From Arctopsyche grandis (taxonomy: Eukaryota > Arthropoda > Insecta > Trichoptera > Hydropsychidae), in contig NC_135356.1 of NCBI RefSeq assembly GCF_051622035.1, forward strand, positions 14,680,079 to 14,744,078: a stretch of 64,000 bases of DNA. Direction: 5' to 3'. The notes beneath the pieces are model-generated. The model was not told where the DNA came from. It was given only the letters and a program-made list of their open reading frames with translations, and did no database searches. Positions within the stretch are counted from its first letter, which is position 1; every line of letters begins with the position of its first letter. Of this stretch, positions 26,307 to 38,441 are shown piece after piece. Position numbers and translations under genes: made by a program.

Positions 26307-26831
26307 TTAACCCTTTGAGTGCTGACGTCTTTTCTGTTGAAAGCCCGCCACGCTGAAAATTTCACCAACATTTCCAACTAGAATCATTTAGAAATCCAAT
26401 AGAAAGCAGGTATAAAAATTGTAGCTCATCCAAAGAAACCCTAGATCACTACCCTAGATAGCTACCGCCGAGGATTTCAAGTTTTGTAAAGGTGTGTTTA
26501 GACTCTCTAATATATTTTGCAACAATATAAAATAAAAAAAATAAGTCTATTAATGAATGTATTTTTCCAAAACTAGGTCCATCTTCTTCATTGTTGTTAA
26601 AATTTAATGCTCTCAATCTAAATGCGAAGCCAAAATCTAAAATACCAGTCTTTATAAACGTTGACAAATGAATGACATGGATTACACGACCCATGTTCAA
26701 TGCATTTTTTTTTCAATGCTGCCTGGAAAGGCTTAACGGATAGAATTCTTGTTTACTTTGTACATGCTCAAAATACAACGCCTATCGGCGTTTTTCAGGC
26801 CCATGGACTTGGTCGGCATTCAAAGGGTTAA
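26307..26831. mobile_element. piggyBac-type MITE, second family
   Basis: It has TTAA on both sides (26307-26310, 26828-26831) and ends CCCTTTGAGTGC / the inverse of CCCTTTGAATGC. The length is 517 bp with no transposase motif. An inverted, 3'-truncated relative lies at 49414-49650. The frame at 26449-26700 has no recognisable domain. Confidence 0.82.
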
Positions 26832-26837
26832 ATCGGT

Positions 26838-26998
26838 TTGGTGACTACTCCGCAAAACGATCTCGCGCACGTCTGGCACCGAAATATTTTATCAATCGAA
26901 AGCTATGCACGCGAAATATTGTACTAACGAGAACTCAAGTGCCAGATGTTCCGCGATCGAGATTTTAAAAAGGTGCGCGAGATCACTTTTTGCGGAAT
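26838..26998. mobile_element. MITE-like palindrome abutting the piggyBac element
   Basis: The left part (ctactccgcaaaacgatctcgcgcac) pairs with the right part (gtgcgcgagatcactttttgcggaataat). The inner words gtctggcac and gtgccagat also pair. A related half-end lies at about 27652-27680. Confidence 0.55.
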
Positions 26999-28200
26999 AA
27001 TCCGTCTACCCATTAAATCATTAAAATAACACGAATTTTTGGAAATTGAAACACCGTAACTGTCAGTTGTCCTGTTCATAACCTCTCTGATACTGTCAAA
27101 TTACAGAAGCAAATACATACATAAATTTTACAGTATGTAATCTGATAAGGATGTTAACAGTCAAATCCAACAATAATGATTCAAAACTGAGTTATGAAGA
27201 ATTATTGTATGTATGAATATTATGTAGATCCCAATAATTTATTTCAATCTTTAAAACGCTACCCAGATTAATTGAACCTTGTAGACATATTTTAAAAATG
27301 CTTTAAGGACGCGACATGCAACTGCATTTTTTTTAAATAAATCTAAACTCGATTAAGATGCAGTCGAATTGAGTCAGGGTGTAGTTTTAAACGACACAGC
27401 CCTGACTTGTCTCAGTCTCAGTTCAGGGATACGTAAACATGATGGGAATAAATGTATAAAAATTTAAACCGTGCGCAGTTCAATAAGTTTATCTAATTAG
27501 AGTGTGTTGTTAGACGGCTCAAAGCACAAAAAATCAAAAGTGAAAAACAAATATTATCATGCGATAGTAGAATCTATTTTTGGAAATTCAAGGATTTTAA
27601 AACTGGGTGGAAAGCGGGATTGGCCGTTGTAAGGAATTTTACCTGTCATAAAGTTTTTGCGGAATAATCACCGAACTTACTTATGCTTCTGATGTGTAAA
27701 TTGAGATTTGATAATAAAATTGACTCACCAGAATTCTTAGCTCACTGTAAACACTACCAGCCGGCAGAAAGCAACGCACATAACTGGAATTCAAGTGGCT
27801 TTACAAACATGATTCACTGTAAATTCGCTTAATTCAATTCGCCGAATACAAGTATACCGAAGCAAGTAGGTCGAATATCAAAATACCGACGAGTATACCA
27901 AATTTCATATTTACCTAACCTCAGTCGAATACAAATTGGTCAAATGAAAGTTTTTTTACGTTGACGGATGGCACTTTTGCATTGATAATTTCAAGATTAT
28001 TTAAAACAAAATAATATCGGTTTCAATGGTGTTCTATTTTTAAATTTATATTCTATTAATAGATAGTATATTTAAAATTATTAATTATTTATTATGAATT
28101 GTCAATCGTGGAAATTGTAGTGGTCTGTCTATTATATGTACATGCGTTTTATTCTCAACTTCTTTTAATATTGATGATTGGAAAACCAATTTTAATATAT

Positions 28201-28596
28201 TGTTGCGTAGGGGTGGGTGGAGGATCCAAGTAAAAGGCCAACAGTCGTTTCACAGCATTTATTGATGATTAAGGAGATACACGCACTGGCAGTGCTCAGT
28301 CCAGAATGACATGATATCGCCTACGTACCGCCTTATAAGGGGTAGATCTCTCAGGACGTCTAATCTGTTTACCTACTGTATAGTCACGTATTCGGATATG
28401 TATTCCCACGGTATGATAAGTGCAATCATTGTTTAGCATACTTGCACTTAGCCTGTCGCTAATCCTTGAAACCACTTATACCGGTCGCACGGTATGCACT
28501 TAGTTAATCCGTTAACAGATATCCGTTAGCAGATAACCCTTGGACGGTCACATAGTCTCTGGGATTCTATTCGCTTAATCCGCGGCGTAAGTAACA
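28201..28596 (-). mobile_element. Solo LTR, family L, copy 1
   Basis: On the plus strand it reads TGTTGCGTAGGGG ... GTAACA, flanked by ATAT on both sides (4-bp duplication). On the minus strand it starts TGTTACTTACG and holds AATAAATGCTG near the 3' end, so the minus strand is sense. Copies 2 and 3 are at 35709 and 48782. Confidence 0.85.
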
Positions 28597-28876
28597 ATAT
28601 GTACATTATTTGTGCACAATAAATAAGGCAAAAAAAAAATCTGTATATCTTTTTTGATTCCTTTTTATTTTATTCCGTTTTATTACTTTATTTTATCATA
28701 AATTTTATTGTAAATATGTACAATGGTTGCTATACAATATATTATAGTATATAGCAAAAGGTAATACAAAGCTACAAAAGCAATTAATTTTTTCAATGTC
28801 CTTAATTTAGTTCACTCGCCGTAAGGTGGGAAATACTTTTTAAATCTTCTGTCGGGCGCAATATGGTGTATATATG

Positions 28877-28940
28877 GCAAATAGCCCTTAAACTCTATGT
28901 TTAAGGGCTATTTGCAGAGAAATGTTATAACATTTCTCTG
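28877..28940. repeat. Two abutting hairpins
   Basis: 28877-28915 is a 16-bp perfect inverted repeat (gcaaatagcccttaaa) with a 7-base loop. 28915-28940 is a 26-bp perfect palindrome (half: cagagaaatgtta). They share one base. Function is unknown. Confidence 0.85.
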
Positions 28941-29689
28941 TCTATGTTACTACGCCATCTGTTGATATCGCGTCGAAAAAATATTATATAATTAAATTTA
29001 CTACTATTGGTTTGAAACTCGGCTACCACTGTTTTGAAACTCGAAATTCGGTGAATTTGTCTTTCGATATAAATATATAATAGAATTTCGATATAATAGA
29101 CGAATTTACCTTTCGGTCTACAGATTTTCGGTGAAAGCGTTATTAGTGGAATAGCATTCGGTGAATGGATTTAGGTGTATTGCATTCGATCAATTTACCA
29201 GCTCCCTACAAACATTATGAATTCATGACCTCAGCACAAGTTCCCAATATGCGATCCCTACTAATGTAAATATGAATGGTGTCGTTATCAGTATTTCTGA
29301 AACGGTGATATTGTGGAATGAATCTGATATTTGATAGCAGAGCTGTGGAGTTGCTAAATAAAACACGACTTCGGTTCAGTTTGCGGATTATCCGTGCTTG
29401 AAAAATATTAATTATATTTTTTAAATTAATTTAATTTTTTTCTAATATGATTATGAGACGCACCGATTGATTGCGACCGTAATCACGCGTGTTATTTGAG
29501 ACAAATTATGTCAACAGAAATGTTTTTCGTTCCATTTTTAAATGTCTTTTACTATTGCGTTAATTCTTTTAGTCGCTTTTGATCAGCGAAGAAGTACATA
29601 ACAAGTGCGTGTATTCGGAGCAGATTTTTTCGTAACATACGTACATATGTATGTTTAATTATTTTCAATTGCTGATGAATTTTGCATCG

Positions 29690-30709
29690 AATTTCGAGAA
29701 TATTTCCAAAGAGAAAATTTGCAACCCGATCAAATCTATAATGCAGATGAAACAGGCCTGTACTGGAAGCGCTTACCGACAAAAACCCTGGCTTCAATGA
29801 GAGAAAAGTCCGCTCCTGGACATAAATCGTCCAAAGAAAGGATAACTGCCATGTGTTATGGAAACGCAACACAAACTCATAAAATTAAACTTTTAGACTA
29901 TTGGGAAAGCAAAGAAACCTCGATCTTTTAAGGGAGCTGAAATGAAAAATCTTCCATCGATCATTATAGTCAGAAAGGGGCATGGATGGACACTGAGATT
30001 TTTGATGATTGATTCAAAGAGAAATGATGGACTTATGGTTACAAATGTGACATCTTTGATTCAGCTCATGGACCAAGGTGTTATATCATCAATGAAATGT
30101 ATTTATCGTCAAAGTCTTCTGAAAACTCTTGTTGAGGAAGATGGCAACCTGATCAATTTCTGGAAAAAAATTACGATATTGGATGCTATACGCGAAATTC
30201 GTCAAAAGCAAAGCTTGTACGATCATGGAGAAAGATTCTTCCTGACATGGTAACAGATTTAGTGGATTCTGAAGAGAATGAAGCAAATGATATATCTGAA
30301 ATATGAGTATTACTGAAAAATTTAAAATGTTTTGAAAACGTGTATAAGGAAAACGTCGAGGAGTGGCTCAATGATGATTTAAGTGATCCAGGTTTTAAAC
30401 GCATGAATGATGCAGATATCATTTCAAAATGAGAGTGACACTAGAAGTGAAGAAGATACCAGTGGTTACATTAGTCATAAAACGGTACAACATATTACTA
30501 ACTACTAACGGCCACTTATCTTTTTAAATATGAGCGTTTTTCTTAATAAATAATTAGTATCAAAATTATGAAACAAAAATTTGTGTTGTAAATATGAGAT
30601 TATATTCGAAACCGAGTCAAAATTTGATGATTCGGATTATCCATGTTTTTCAATTATCCGTGCTCTTCCTCCCCAGCATTAGCCCGGATAATCGAGAGTA
30701 TACTGTAGT
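29690..30709 (+). pseudogene. Decayed Tigger/pogo-type transposase and 3' terminal region
   Basis: Fragments in all three plus frames spell a DDE-superfamily (Tigger/jerky) transposase in order: IYNADETGLYWKRLP (29734 on), GKAKKPRSFKG, KGAWMDTEIF, NVTSLIQLMDQGVI (30038 on), SWRKILPD (near 30220) and EEWLNDDLSDPGF (near 30360). At least three frameshifts and several stops break it. The N-terminal DNA-binding half is absent. The right end reads 'attagcccggataatcgaga' then gtatactg, which is the inverted repeat of this group (30680-30706). Confidence 0.82.
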
Positions 30710-30979
30710 AATATTGTAAAAAATATGTAGAATGTGCTAATATGTAGAATGTGCTAAATATACGAGTATAGTAACCTGATGTAAATAATAAACTTTAAAT
30801 TTTGTTTTTTCAAATCTTGTATTTTTAAGAGATTTTTTGCTAATGAGGATAATATTTTAGAGACAGTGCTAAATAGTTTTATTTCGTAATTAAAATTCAT
30901 GTTTAGTCATTAAGTAGTTTTACCATATGTTTATTGTTTTTTTTACTGCATTATACATTTACAATATACGTATTTAAAT

Positions 30980-31590
30980 TTGATTCGAAATTATAAAAAT
31001 AGTTTTTCAAAACGAAAGCAATGTTCGATACAAATTTTTTTTGCCAAACGAAGTAAATTAAATGAATCTGAAAACAGTTTTGCGTTTGTAAAATCAAATG
31101 AAGAAAATAACATCAATTTAAAATCTAGTAGCATAAATATAATAAATGATAGTAGTGATAGTGATGCGACATGTTTGTCTTCCTAGCCAGATGTTTGGAG
31201 TATGGAGATGTGGGAAGAAAAAAAAACAAATATCCCTGGTTAATATGTAAGTCTAATAATATTGGATGTGATATTTGTTGTAATGTAAAAAGTCTTTAAA
31301 TTTCTAAATCTAAAAGAGTTAGCATTTTTGAAGAATGGAGTTCGATTTCAATTTCTATAATACGCACGGAAACAATAGGAGCGCGAAATTAGCATCTTTG
31401 AGAAAAAAAATTGACGATCATTTGAAATCACAAGCGCATAGTAACGCCGAAATAATTATAGTAAGTTCGAAAGAGCAGCCTTTTGAAAAGATTTTAGATA
31501 TTATGAATGACTTCGAAATTGTATCAACCAGTAAAGTTTTTAGAATTGCGTATTTTATATCAAGTGTTAAATGGATCGGGAATTAGCTAT
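30980..31590 (+). pseudogene. hAT-like transposase fragment (TTF-type zinc-finger region)
   Basis: Broken frames carry a motif pattern like the N-terminal part of KIAA1586/ZMYM-like hAT proteins: a Ser-rich lead with NDSSDSDA, then GCDICC in another frame, then EEWSS, RSAKLASLRKKIDDHLKSQAHSNA (31389-31450) and VFRIAYFIS. Stops and shifts break it. It is followed directly by a LINE fragment, so its C-terminal part is missing. Confidence 0.5.
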
Positions 31591-31599
31591 AGTTTGCAT

Positions 31600-32765
31600 T
31601 CGCTTTATAGAGCAATAAATATAATTGATCATGTGGACGTGCGAATTCGCTCTATTGTCACGGTGATTCCATTCCATTGGATCCGTATTGTTGAAGCGTG
31701 TGAAATCTATGGTCGACTTGGGTATCACTTTTGATCCTCAATTCACCTTTCACAACCACATCAAGACAGTAACTGACGTTTCCTTTCGTCGACTTGGATT
31801 TTTCTTGAGATATGCTAGGTTCTCGCTTGCTTTTCAACTCGCTTGTTAGAAGTAAGCTAGAGTATAATGCGATTGTGTGGAATTCGCATGAAGCAAACTA
31901 CTCTCTTATTATCGAAAAAGTGCAAAAAGCATTTCTTCGTTTTCTATATAAGAAAGAGTTTGGGTATTACCCATATCTCTATCCTACTCCTTTCCTTTTA
32001 GGAAAGCTTGGATATAATTCCCTTGAACTTCGAAGAAACTTCTCGTTAATTCGTTTCGTTCTCCAGCTACTGCGTGGTAATACGTCATGCCCGTTGTTGC
32101 TGGAACAGTTGGGACTTTATGTACCTAATGATAATGTGCGTGGTAGATATCATCATTTAATGGTTGTACCTCCTGCTCGCACAGTTCTTTTTCGAATGGC
32201 TCCTATACCAAGAGCTATTCGACTTCTCAATGAAATCGTTGCTGCCGTCCTTGAATGCGGTTTTTTTCCACCTCGGTGAGCGTAGATTATCGGATATTAT
32301 TTTAACATATTTATCTGGTAACCTGCGCTCATCATTACTTTCTTAATTTGAATGTAATGTATGAGTGGAATCTTAATCTACTCTCTTCCATTTGGGCCTC
32401 GCTGTGATTTTATTTTTTATTCATATTTTGTTTTATTTTATTTTACTTTTTCTTTCTACTTTGTTCATTTTTATGTACTATTTTAATTTTGTTCAATGTA
32501 AACAAAGAATGTGATTTATGGATTTTATTTTTGATTTTTACACTTTTGTTAATGTTTTTTTTCTGATGTATTATTATTTTCCTTTTGTTACTTTTTAATT
32601 ATTTTATTTTAGGATGTTTTCTGCTTTTTAATTTTTCTGCTTTTTACTAATTTTAATTGTTTTTATATCTTTATCAAATGTAGGCCATTGTGGCGCATTT
32701 GGTTCTTCCTGTAATGCCACAATGGTCCAAAACTATTAATTAATAAATAATAATAAATATACATA
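31600..32765 (+). pseudogene. Jockey/CR1-like LINE: 3' end of reverse transcriptase ORF and 3' UTR
   Basis: 31707-31850 reads DLGITFDPQFTFHNHI, and the longest open stretch (31812-32279) reads SLVRSKLEYNAIVWN, VQKAFLRFLYKK and LGKLGYNSLELRR. These are hallmarks of the C-terminal end of the RT polyprotein in Jockey/CR1/I-type non-LTR elements. Stops and one frameshift at about 31850 break it. The 3' UTR runs to a TAATAAATAATAATAAATA-type tail at 32742-32760. The element is 5'-truncated. Confidence 0.8.
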
Positions 32766-33124
32766 TATATGTCGGTCAAAACATGAAATCTCGGGTATGC
32801 GAAAAAATTATATAATTTATATATATTATATATTGAATTGAAAAAAATTGTGCAAAAACAATGTGCAAAAAATTTCTGCAAAATCGAGCGTACCGGTACC
32901 TCAAAATTTAGCACTATACCAATGGATGTACCATTTCCGGTTAACTTAAAAATTTAAAAAAAATATATTTAACAGTTGCGTGTACAAAATTCCGTCGTTT
33001 TATTCCCTTACCTCTCCATAGACCTCTCCATTGCCGTACAAATCAAGAGAATAAAAAATAATTGACAATACTGAACCATTTTTTGTGCATAAAGCATCGT
33101 CTGAACGCTGCTCTTTAATCATCA

Positions 33125-33205
33125 ACATCTTTTATGTACCCCAGCGCCCCGATGCCTTCGGCACCCCGGGGCGCTGGGGGCAAAGGCGTCGGGGCATCAG
33201 CGATG
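33125..33205. repeat. GC-rich palindromic block
   Basis: ccccagcgccccgatgcc pairs imperfectly with the following ccccggggcgctgggg, and a further inverted 'cgtcggggcatc' follows. It is an island of high GC in AT-rich sequence. It lies next to a fragment (33058-33115) of repeat R and a minus-strand retroposon head (caacgggcccaacacta, 33353-33370). Confidence 0.6.
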
Positions 33206-35221
33206 CACAAAACGTAATTCGTAATCACTTCGTAATTTGTCATTCGTAATTTCTAATTCGTGCATCAATTTTTTTCCGAAACCAGTCGATTCAATATCTT
33301 TAACTTTATTTTTATTCGAGTTTCAATTCCTTTTCGAAACCATCCGTTGAAATCAACGGGCCCAACACTAATAATAAGTATTTATTAAAAAAAAAATTTG
33401 AAATCGGCGTGGGTCCCTCGAATTTACAACGGCTCCACGACTCCAACTCCGAATCCACAGCCCTGAATAATAACAACAACCCTTGCTTTCTTTCTTACAA
33501 AAACGGATCATTTGGATCGCCCCGTTTAGTATTTTTTATATAAAAATTAAAAAAAAAATTACTGTCACTGACATTTTGACAAATGTATTATATGTCGAAT
33601 CTAGGACAATTTGTGTTTAATTTAACATGGCGTTTGAATGCGATATAACCATTTCGCATTAATAAGCCATATTGCTGCGATTATAACATAATCTTTCTAT
33701 TCACAAAACAAATATGCACAATTTTAACCAATTATTTTTAATTGGATCATTATTTTGAGTGCAAAGCGAGTGAAATAAGCTATGTCACTAGTTAAATTTA
33801 AAACGTGAAACGTGTAATATTAGTATGTAGGGCAAGGTGCCGAAGTTTTAATTTAAAATTAAATAATTGATTAAAACGCTCATTGCCAGGCTCAGATACT
33901 AAAATATAATACCGTTCTCAATGCATATTTCAGCATACAAAGCTTCTACTTCCGATTGTCCGACTTTGCTGATATTTTTTTCATTACTTAATATTACGAT
34001 AAGGATTACAATTATAATATATCTAGAAGACATAAAATAATTAAAAGGTCAAAATAAAGCATCGAAATATTGCTTATAAAATACTACCACTTTCATCAAA
34101 ATAATATTATACTAATGTTATTTTTAAAAGTTTTTTTTTTTCAAAAAAAAATAGTTACATATTAAAAAAAATCATAATAACTCGCCATATAACATCTTAA
34201 AAATATAAACTAATTATATTAATTAAAATTATATAAAATATGTAATTTTTTTAATTAAATAAAATATTTATCGAAATCATAAATTTTTTTTATATTTAAT
34301 TTTAAAATTCTCGTGTCACTATTCGACCAACGTGAACAGTGGGTATTAGTCATCAATTACTAATCAATTTCCAACCAGGGAACTCTAGGGAATAATTACG
34401 GTATGATTGATAAGCTAAATTGAACTAAATTCGCTTTCACATTCAGAGGTACATGGAATATTTTTTTTATATTTGACTAATGGAACTAAATTTTTTGAAA
34501 TAAAACGTCCGCCTACGTCTATATACTCCCTAAAAGCTAGCAATGTTTTTGGATATGATATTATAAATCTTTTACAAAAAGACTCGGTTTCAGTTTCGCA
34601 ACTTGGAAAAACATCGGTGGGCCATTCGTGCTTTTCGAGGAAAGTAAGCTCTTTTCCTAATTCGTCTTTTATATATTTTTAAAGATTATCATTTTTTAAA
34701 GGAGAATTTCTATACAAATTTACTATTGATCTTACTTTACATATTAATAAATTCGTATTTAAAAAAAATTTTTTTTTTTAAATATGTATTTAAAAAAAAT
34801 TCAATAAATATATATTTTATAAAATCGATAATTCACAAATTTGTTTTATTAAATATAAACAAGAATGTAATCAATGCAAACAGAGTAGAATATGGATCTG
34901 AATACGAATGATCATAGAATATTTTTCGTCCTTTGTCTCAAAACAACTAGGATCAGCAGAGCATTCTGAAGACAGTTGACACCAGTGTGACACGTAACAC
35001 ACCGTCTATCTGTGTTCCCAGAGTCGTATAACAAAACTTCCCATTCCACATGCATATCAACATTAAACTTTCGTTATAACATGCCTGTAGCTTATCTTAA
35101 TTCGCCAAAAAATCATTTCCGGTAATTCCCGTTAATTTTCCAATTTACCGGTAATTACCAAAGGTGCTTTTTTGGCGATTTACCGGTAAACCGATAATGC
35201 AACCTCTAACTAGTACTAACT

Positions 35222-35404
35222 ACTAACGGCCACTTATCTGCTTAACTATTAGCGTTTTTCTTAATAAATAATGAGTATTAAAATTATGAATCAAAAATTT
35301 GTGTTGTAAATATATTATATCCAAAACCAAGTCAAAATTTGACGATTCGGATTATCCGTGCCCTTCCTCCCCAGCATTAGCCCGGATAATCGAGAGTGTA
35401 CTGT
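35222..35404 (+). mobile_element. Tigger/pogo 3' end, copy 2
   Basis: It matches 30505-30708 closely (acggccacttatct, tcggattatccgtg, cattagcccggataatcgag, gtactgta). Only the terminal about 180 bp is present; no transposase remains. Confidence 0.85.
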
Positions 35405-35534
35405 ATACTAAAATATTCTCCAGATCAAGAATTTTCCCTTTCAGAATATTTGGAGCATTTTACTTATAATTTGAAGCATTTTACTTATAATTATAATTTA
35501 CCAACGCCGATAACTGCAATTCGACAACCGAATA

Positions 35535-36110
35535 TATGATGTCCGATTCTGTGTGTTGCAGTGAAAACTGCATTTTTTTTGTTTCGTGTCTCCATGGCTC
35601 GAACTCTCTTCTATAGCTCCCGAGGATGGCTTCGCTGTAGCTTCTCTTCCTTCGCTGGTGACTTATGTAGTTCCACGGCCCATCTTGGATCCCACTTCTG
35701 ACGACCAGTGTTTCGTAGGGGTGGGTGGAGGATCCAAGTAAAAGGCCAAAATCGTGTCACAGCATTTATTGGTGATTAAGGAGATACGCGCACTGGCAGT
35801 GCTCCGTCCAGAATGTCTTGATATCGCCTAAGTATCGCCTTATAACGGATAGGCCGCTCGGGGCATCTTCGACGTCCGGTTACTTCCCTATTGTTTAGGC
35901 ATGTACCCGGATATGTATTCCCACGACACTCAGTCCCACGGTATCGGTCACTTCTGAGAAAGCGCCAATAGCGGCCAATTCGGTGCCCATTGTTTAGCTT
36001 ACATGCACTTAGTCTAGAGATAATCCTTGAAACCAATTATAACGGTCACACCGTCTCTGGGATGCTACTCGGCCTAATCCGATTGTACTTACTCGGCGGT
36101 GTACGTAACA
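35535..36110 (-). mobile_element. LTR retrotransposon family L, copy 2: 5' LTR plus primer-binding site
   Basis: The LTR is 35709-36110 (minus sense TGTTACGTACACC ... CCCTACGAAACA). Directly inside it, on the minus strand, is ctggtcgtcagaagtggga (35707 down). This is nearly complementary to the 3' end of tRNA-Leu (TGGTGTCAGAAGTGGGA, with an extra base). About 150 bp of leader follows, including an ATG reading METRNKKNAV and soon a stop. The rest of the element is missing. Confidence 0.78.
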
Positions 36111-36401
36111 ATATTTTAAACAAATGCCTCTTGGAGAAGCGGGAGGGTAAGAAGATAAATGAATAGTTATTGAATAGTAGTAATAGTTCTTTATAACATT
36201 TTTCTCAGAAAGGGTTCATATTGGTCGCAACATTTCAAGGGTCCACAAGCCTTGACCAACCCAAGACTTTATCTATGTATTTGAGATATAAAATTATAAA
36301 AAACAAAATTCGATAGTGAAACATACGTAAATACACGCTCACGTGCTATAAGAGCATTTCCAGACACACAGACTCACACAACTTTTCTCGATACTGAAAA
36401 C

Positions 36402-36810
36402 GTGATCAGCAGGGGCGTCATTTGGGGGTGCTGGGGTGGGCAGCCGCCCCCCCCCCCTAGATTTGTATTCGGGACTATCCACGTTGTTTAATGTTTTCTT
36501 ATGAATATGAATTAAAATACTAAACCAACAATAATAGAATATTGAAATACCTTAGAACACTGTCAGGTATAAACACGTCGATTTTTCTCAGAAAAAAATA
36601 TTAACTCCCAAATATATTTTCGAAACAAATTTTTGAATAGGATTGACTTTCTATTAATGACAAAATAATTAGTAGTTAATAAAAAAAATTGTATATACAC
36701 TCATTTTTTTATATAATACACCCCCCCCTCCCCCCTAGAACGTCATTGATTACTGGTCAAAATTTTTTCCCCTCCCTGGGAAAAGCTGAAATGACGCCCC
36801 TGGTGATCAG
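36402..36810. mobile_element. hAT-type non-autonomous element with 8-bp duplication
   Basis: An exact 8-bp duplication gtgatcag (36402-36409 and 36803-36810) flanks 393 bp with ends CAGGGGCGTCATTT / the inverse of aaatgacgcccctg. An 8-bp duplication with CAG ends is diagnostic of hAT. Poly-C tracts sit inside both ends. It interrupts a copy of dispersed repeat Z, whose intact sequence (gaaaacgtgatcaa) is seen at 61518-61532. The TIR is similar to words at 23130 (aggggcgtcata). Confidence 0.9.
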
Positions 36811-38441
36811 TCAAAATCTCGAGTTCAAATTTTCACAAGATCACAAAACTTCATCTATTGTTACTGCATAGATAAAGCAAAATATATACAGTTTTTTTAC
36901 AATTTAAATTCATCATTTTACAAATCAAATTCGTCTACTATGAATGAAGATAGACTGACAACTCTTGCGATAATTTTCATAGAAAAGAAAACCATATTCA
37001 ATATGAATAGTTTTAACGAGAGAGTAATTGACTTATATTTTACAGAAAAAATTAGGAGAATGAAGTTTATATTTAAGTAAATATGTATGTACATATATGT
37101 ATCTATATAATTTAAATTGGGTTGACTTTTGTTGATTTCGTGTTGTTGATGTTGACTTTTGTTGATGAACGTTGAATAAATGAAATAAAAACTAATTTTC
37201 TTACATAAAATGCAGCACACCCAAGAATATTTTCCACGAGCCGCCAATGTGTACAACATTAAATTTATTACATGTTCTTTGCGAGACATCTATGAATATC
37301 ATTGATAATTTAAACGAAAATTGGTAGAAATCTTTGACAATTAATTTTATAGTAAAATTATTTTTTTTACGATTCAAACATATCGTCTATGTAGAGGTAA
37401 AATTCATTACCTAAAATTTTCGAGAAAGTTAGTTACAAAGGTTTTAATATTATTTTCATTATTAAAAATCTGATATTCAAAAATTAACTGACTCAAAATA
37501 AAAAAAATCGTGATTTTTATTCCAAAACTTTATATTTTTTAATAGTAGCTATATATTTATGAACCACTGGTTCTCAAACATTTTTTTAATCACAAATTTG
37601 AGAATAATAATATATTAATCAAAAGTTTAAAGAATACATAGTTTAGAGAATAAAAAGATATTAATAAAAAATTTAAAGAATATGAATCCTCCGAAACTGA
37701 ACCAATTTTTAAAAAAATTTCATCATTGGAATGAGAAAGATATTTTCTGTGTAATTTTTTTTTTTTAATCGATCGTTAAATAAGCTCGCTGTACTCTTTT
37801 CGTGGGTGTAAAAAAGAGGCGATTTTATTGATGTTTGGCGGCTCCTAGCTCCTATAAAAAATAACTGCAACCCAATCAAAAATGCAACCCAATGTTGGAT
37901 ATCCCAATATAAGATAGATGCAACCCAATGGTGGATATCCATAGCATATTAAAAAATAATTTCTCTAGTGCCATAATTGAGAAAGGGAGAAGTCTAATAC
38001 GTTTGTATGGACAAGGCGCTGGTGTCCAGCCCTCTTAAATATGTCCGATATTTTTTAATCACACTGACTGCAATTTAAAATTTGCAAAACACTTTCATGC
38101 GACTAACGAATAACGAACAACCAAAGCTTCGACTCATTAGTTTCTAGGTAACCAAGCAATTCGACATCACTACATTATTTATCAGAAATCTGGAGCGGAG
38201 CGTGGAGCAGTTTTTGAGCGGAGCCCGGAGCACGGAAATTTGTAGTGCTCCACTGCTTCGATATAATTGTATTTATTAGAATTTCATTCAAAATTTAAAA
38301 GTTAAATGAATGCGTTTTTTTATTCGTCTTTCAATTTATGTTAAATTCAATATTTGATGGTTTATTATCCTGGAATCATCTGACATCTGGCGCATCATGT
38401 AGTTTAGTTATATATTTTGGATTTAATATATATGTTATTAC

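Noticed and set aside
26449-26700. Possible transposase in the second piggyBac family
   Set aside because: It is only 83 residues with no DDD motifs, and the related copy at 49414 does not keep the frame.
27820-29200. One large element with 'attcg..gaattt' rich ends around the LTR at 28201
   Set aside because: The supposed inverted ends match too loosely by eye to support a boundary.
31812-32279. A 155-residue host gene
   Set aside because: It is the end of a LINE reverse-transcriptase ORF, with stops and a frameshift just upstream.
35776-36036. Arg-rich minus-strand protein
   Set aside because: It is inside an LTR that recurs at 28201 and 48782 without conserving the frame.
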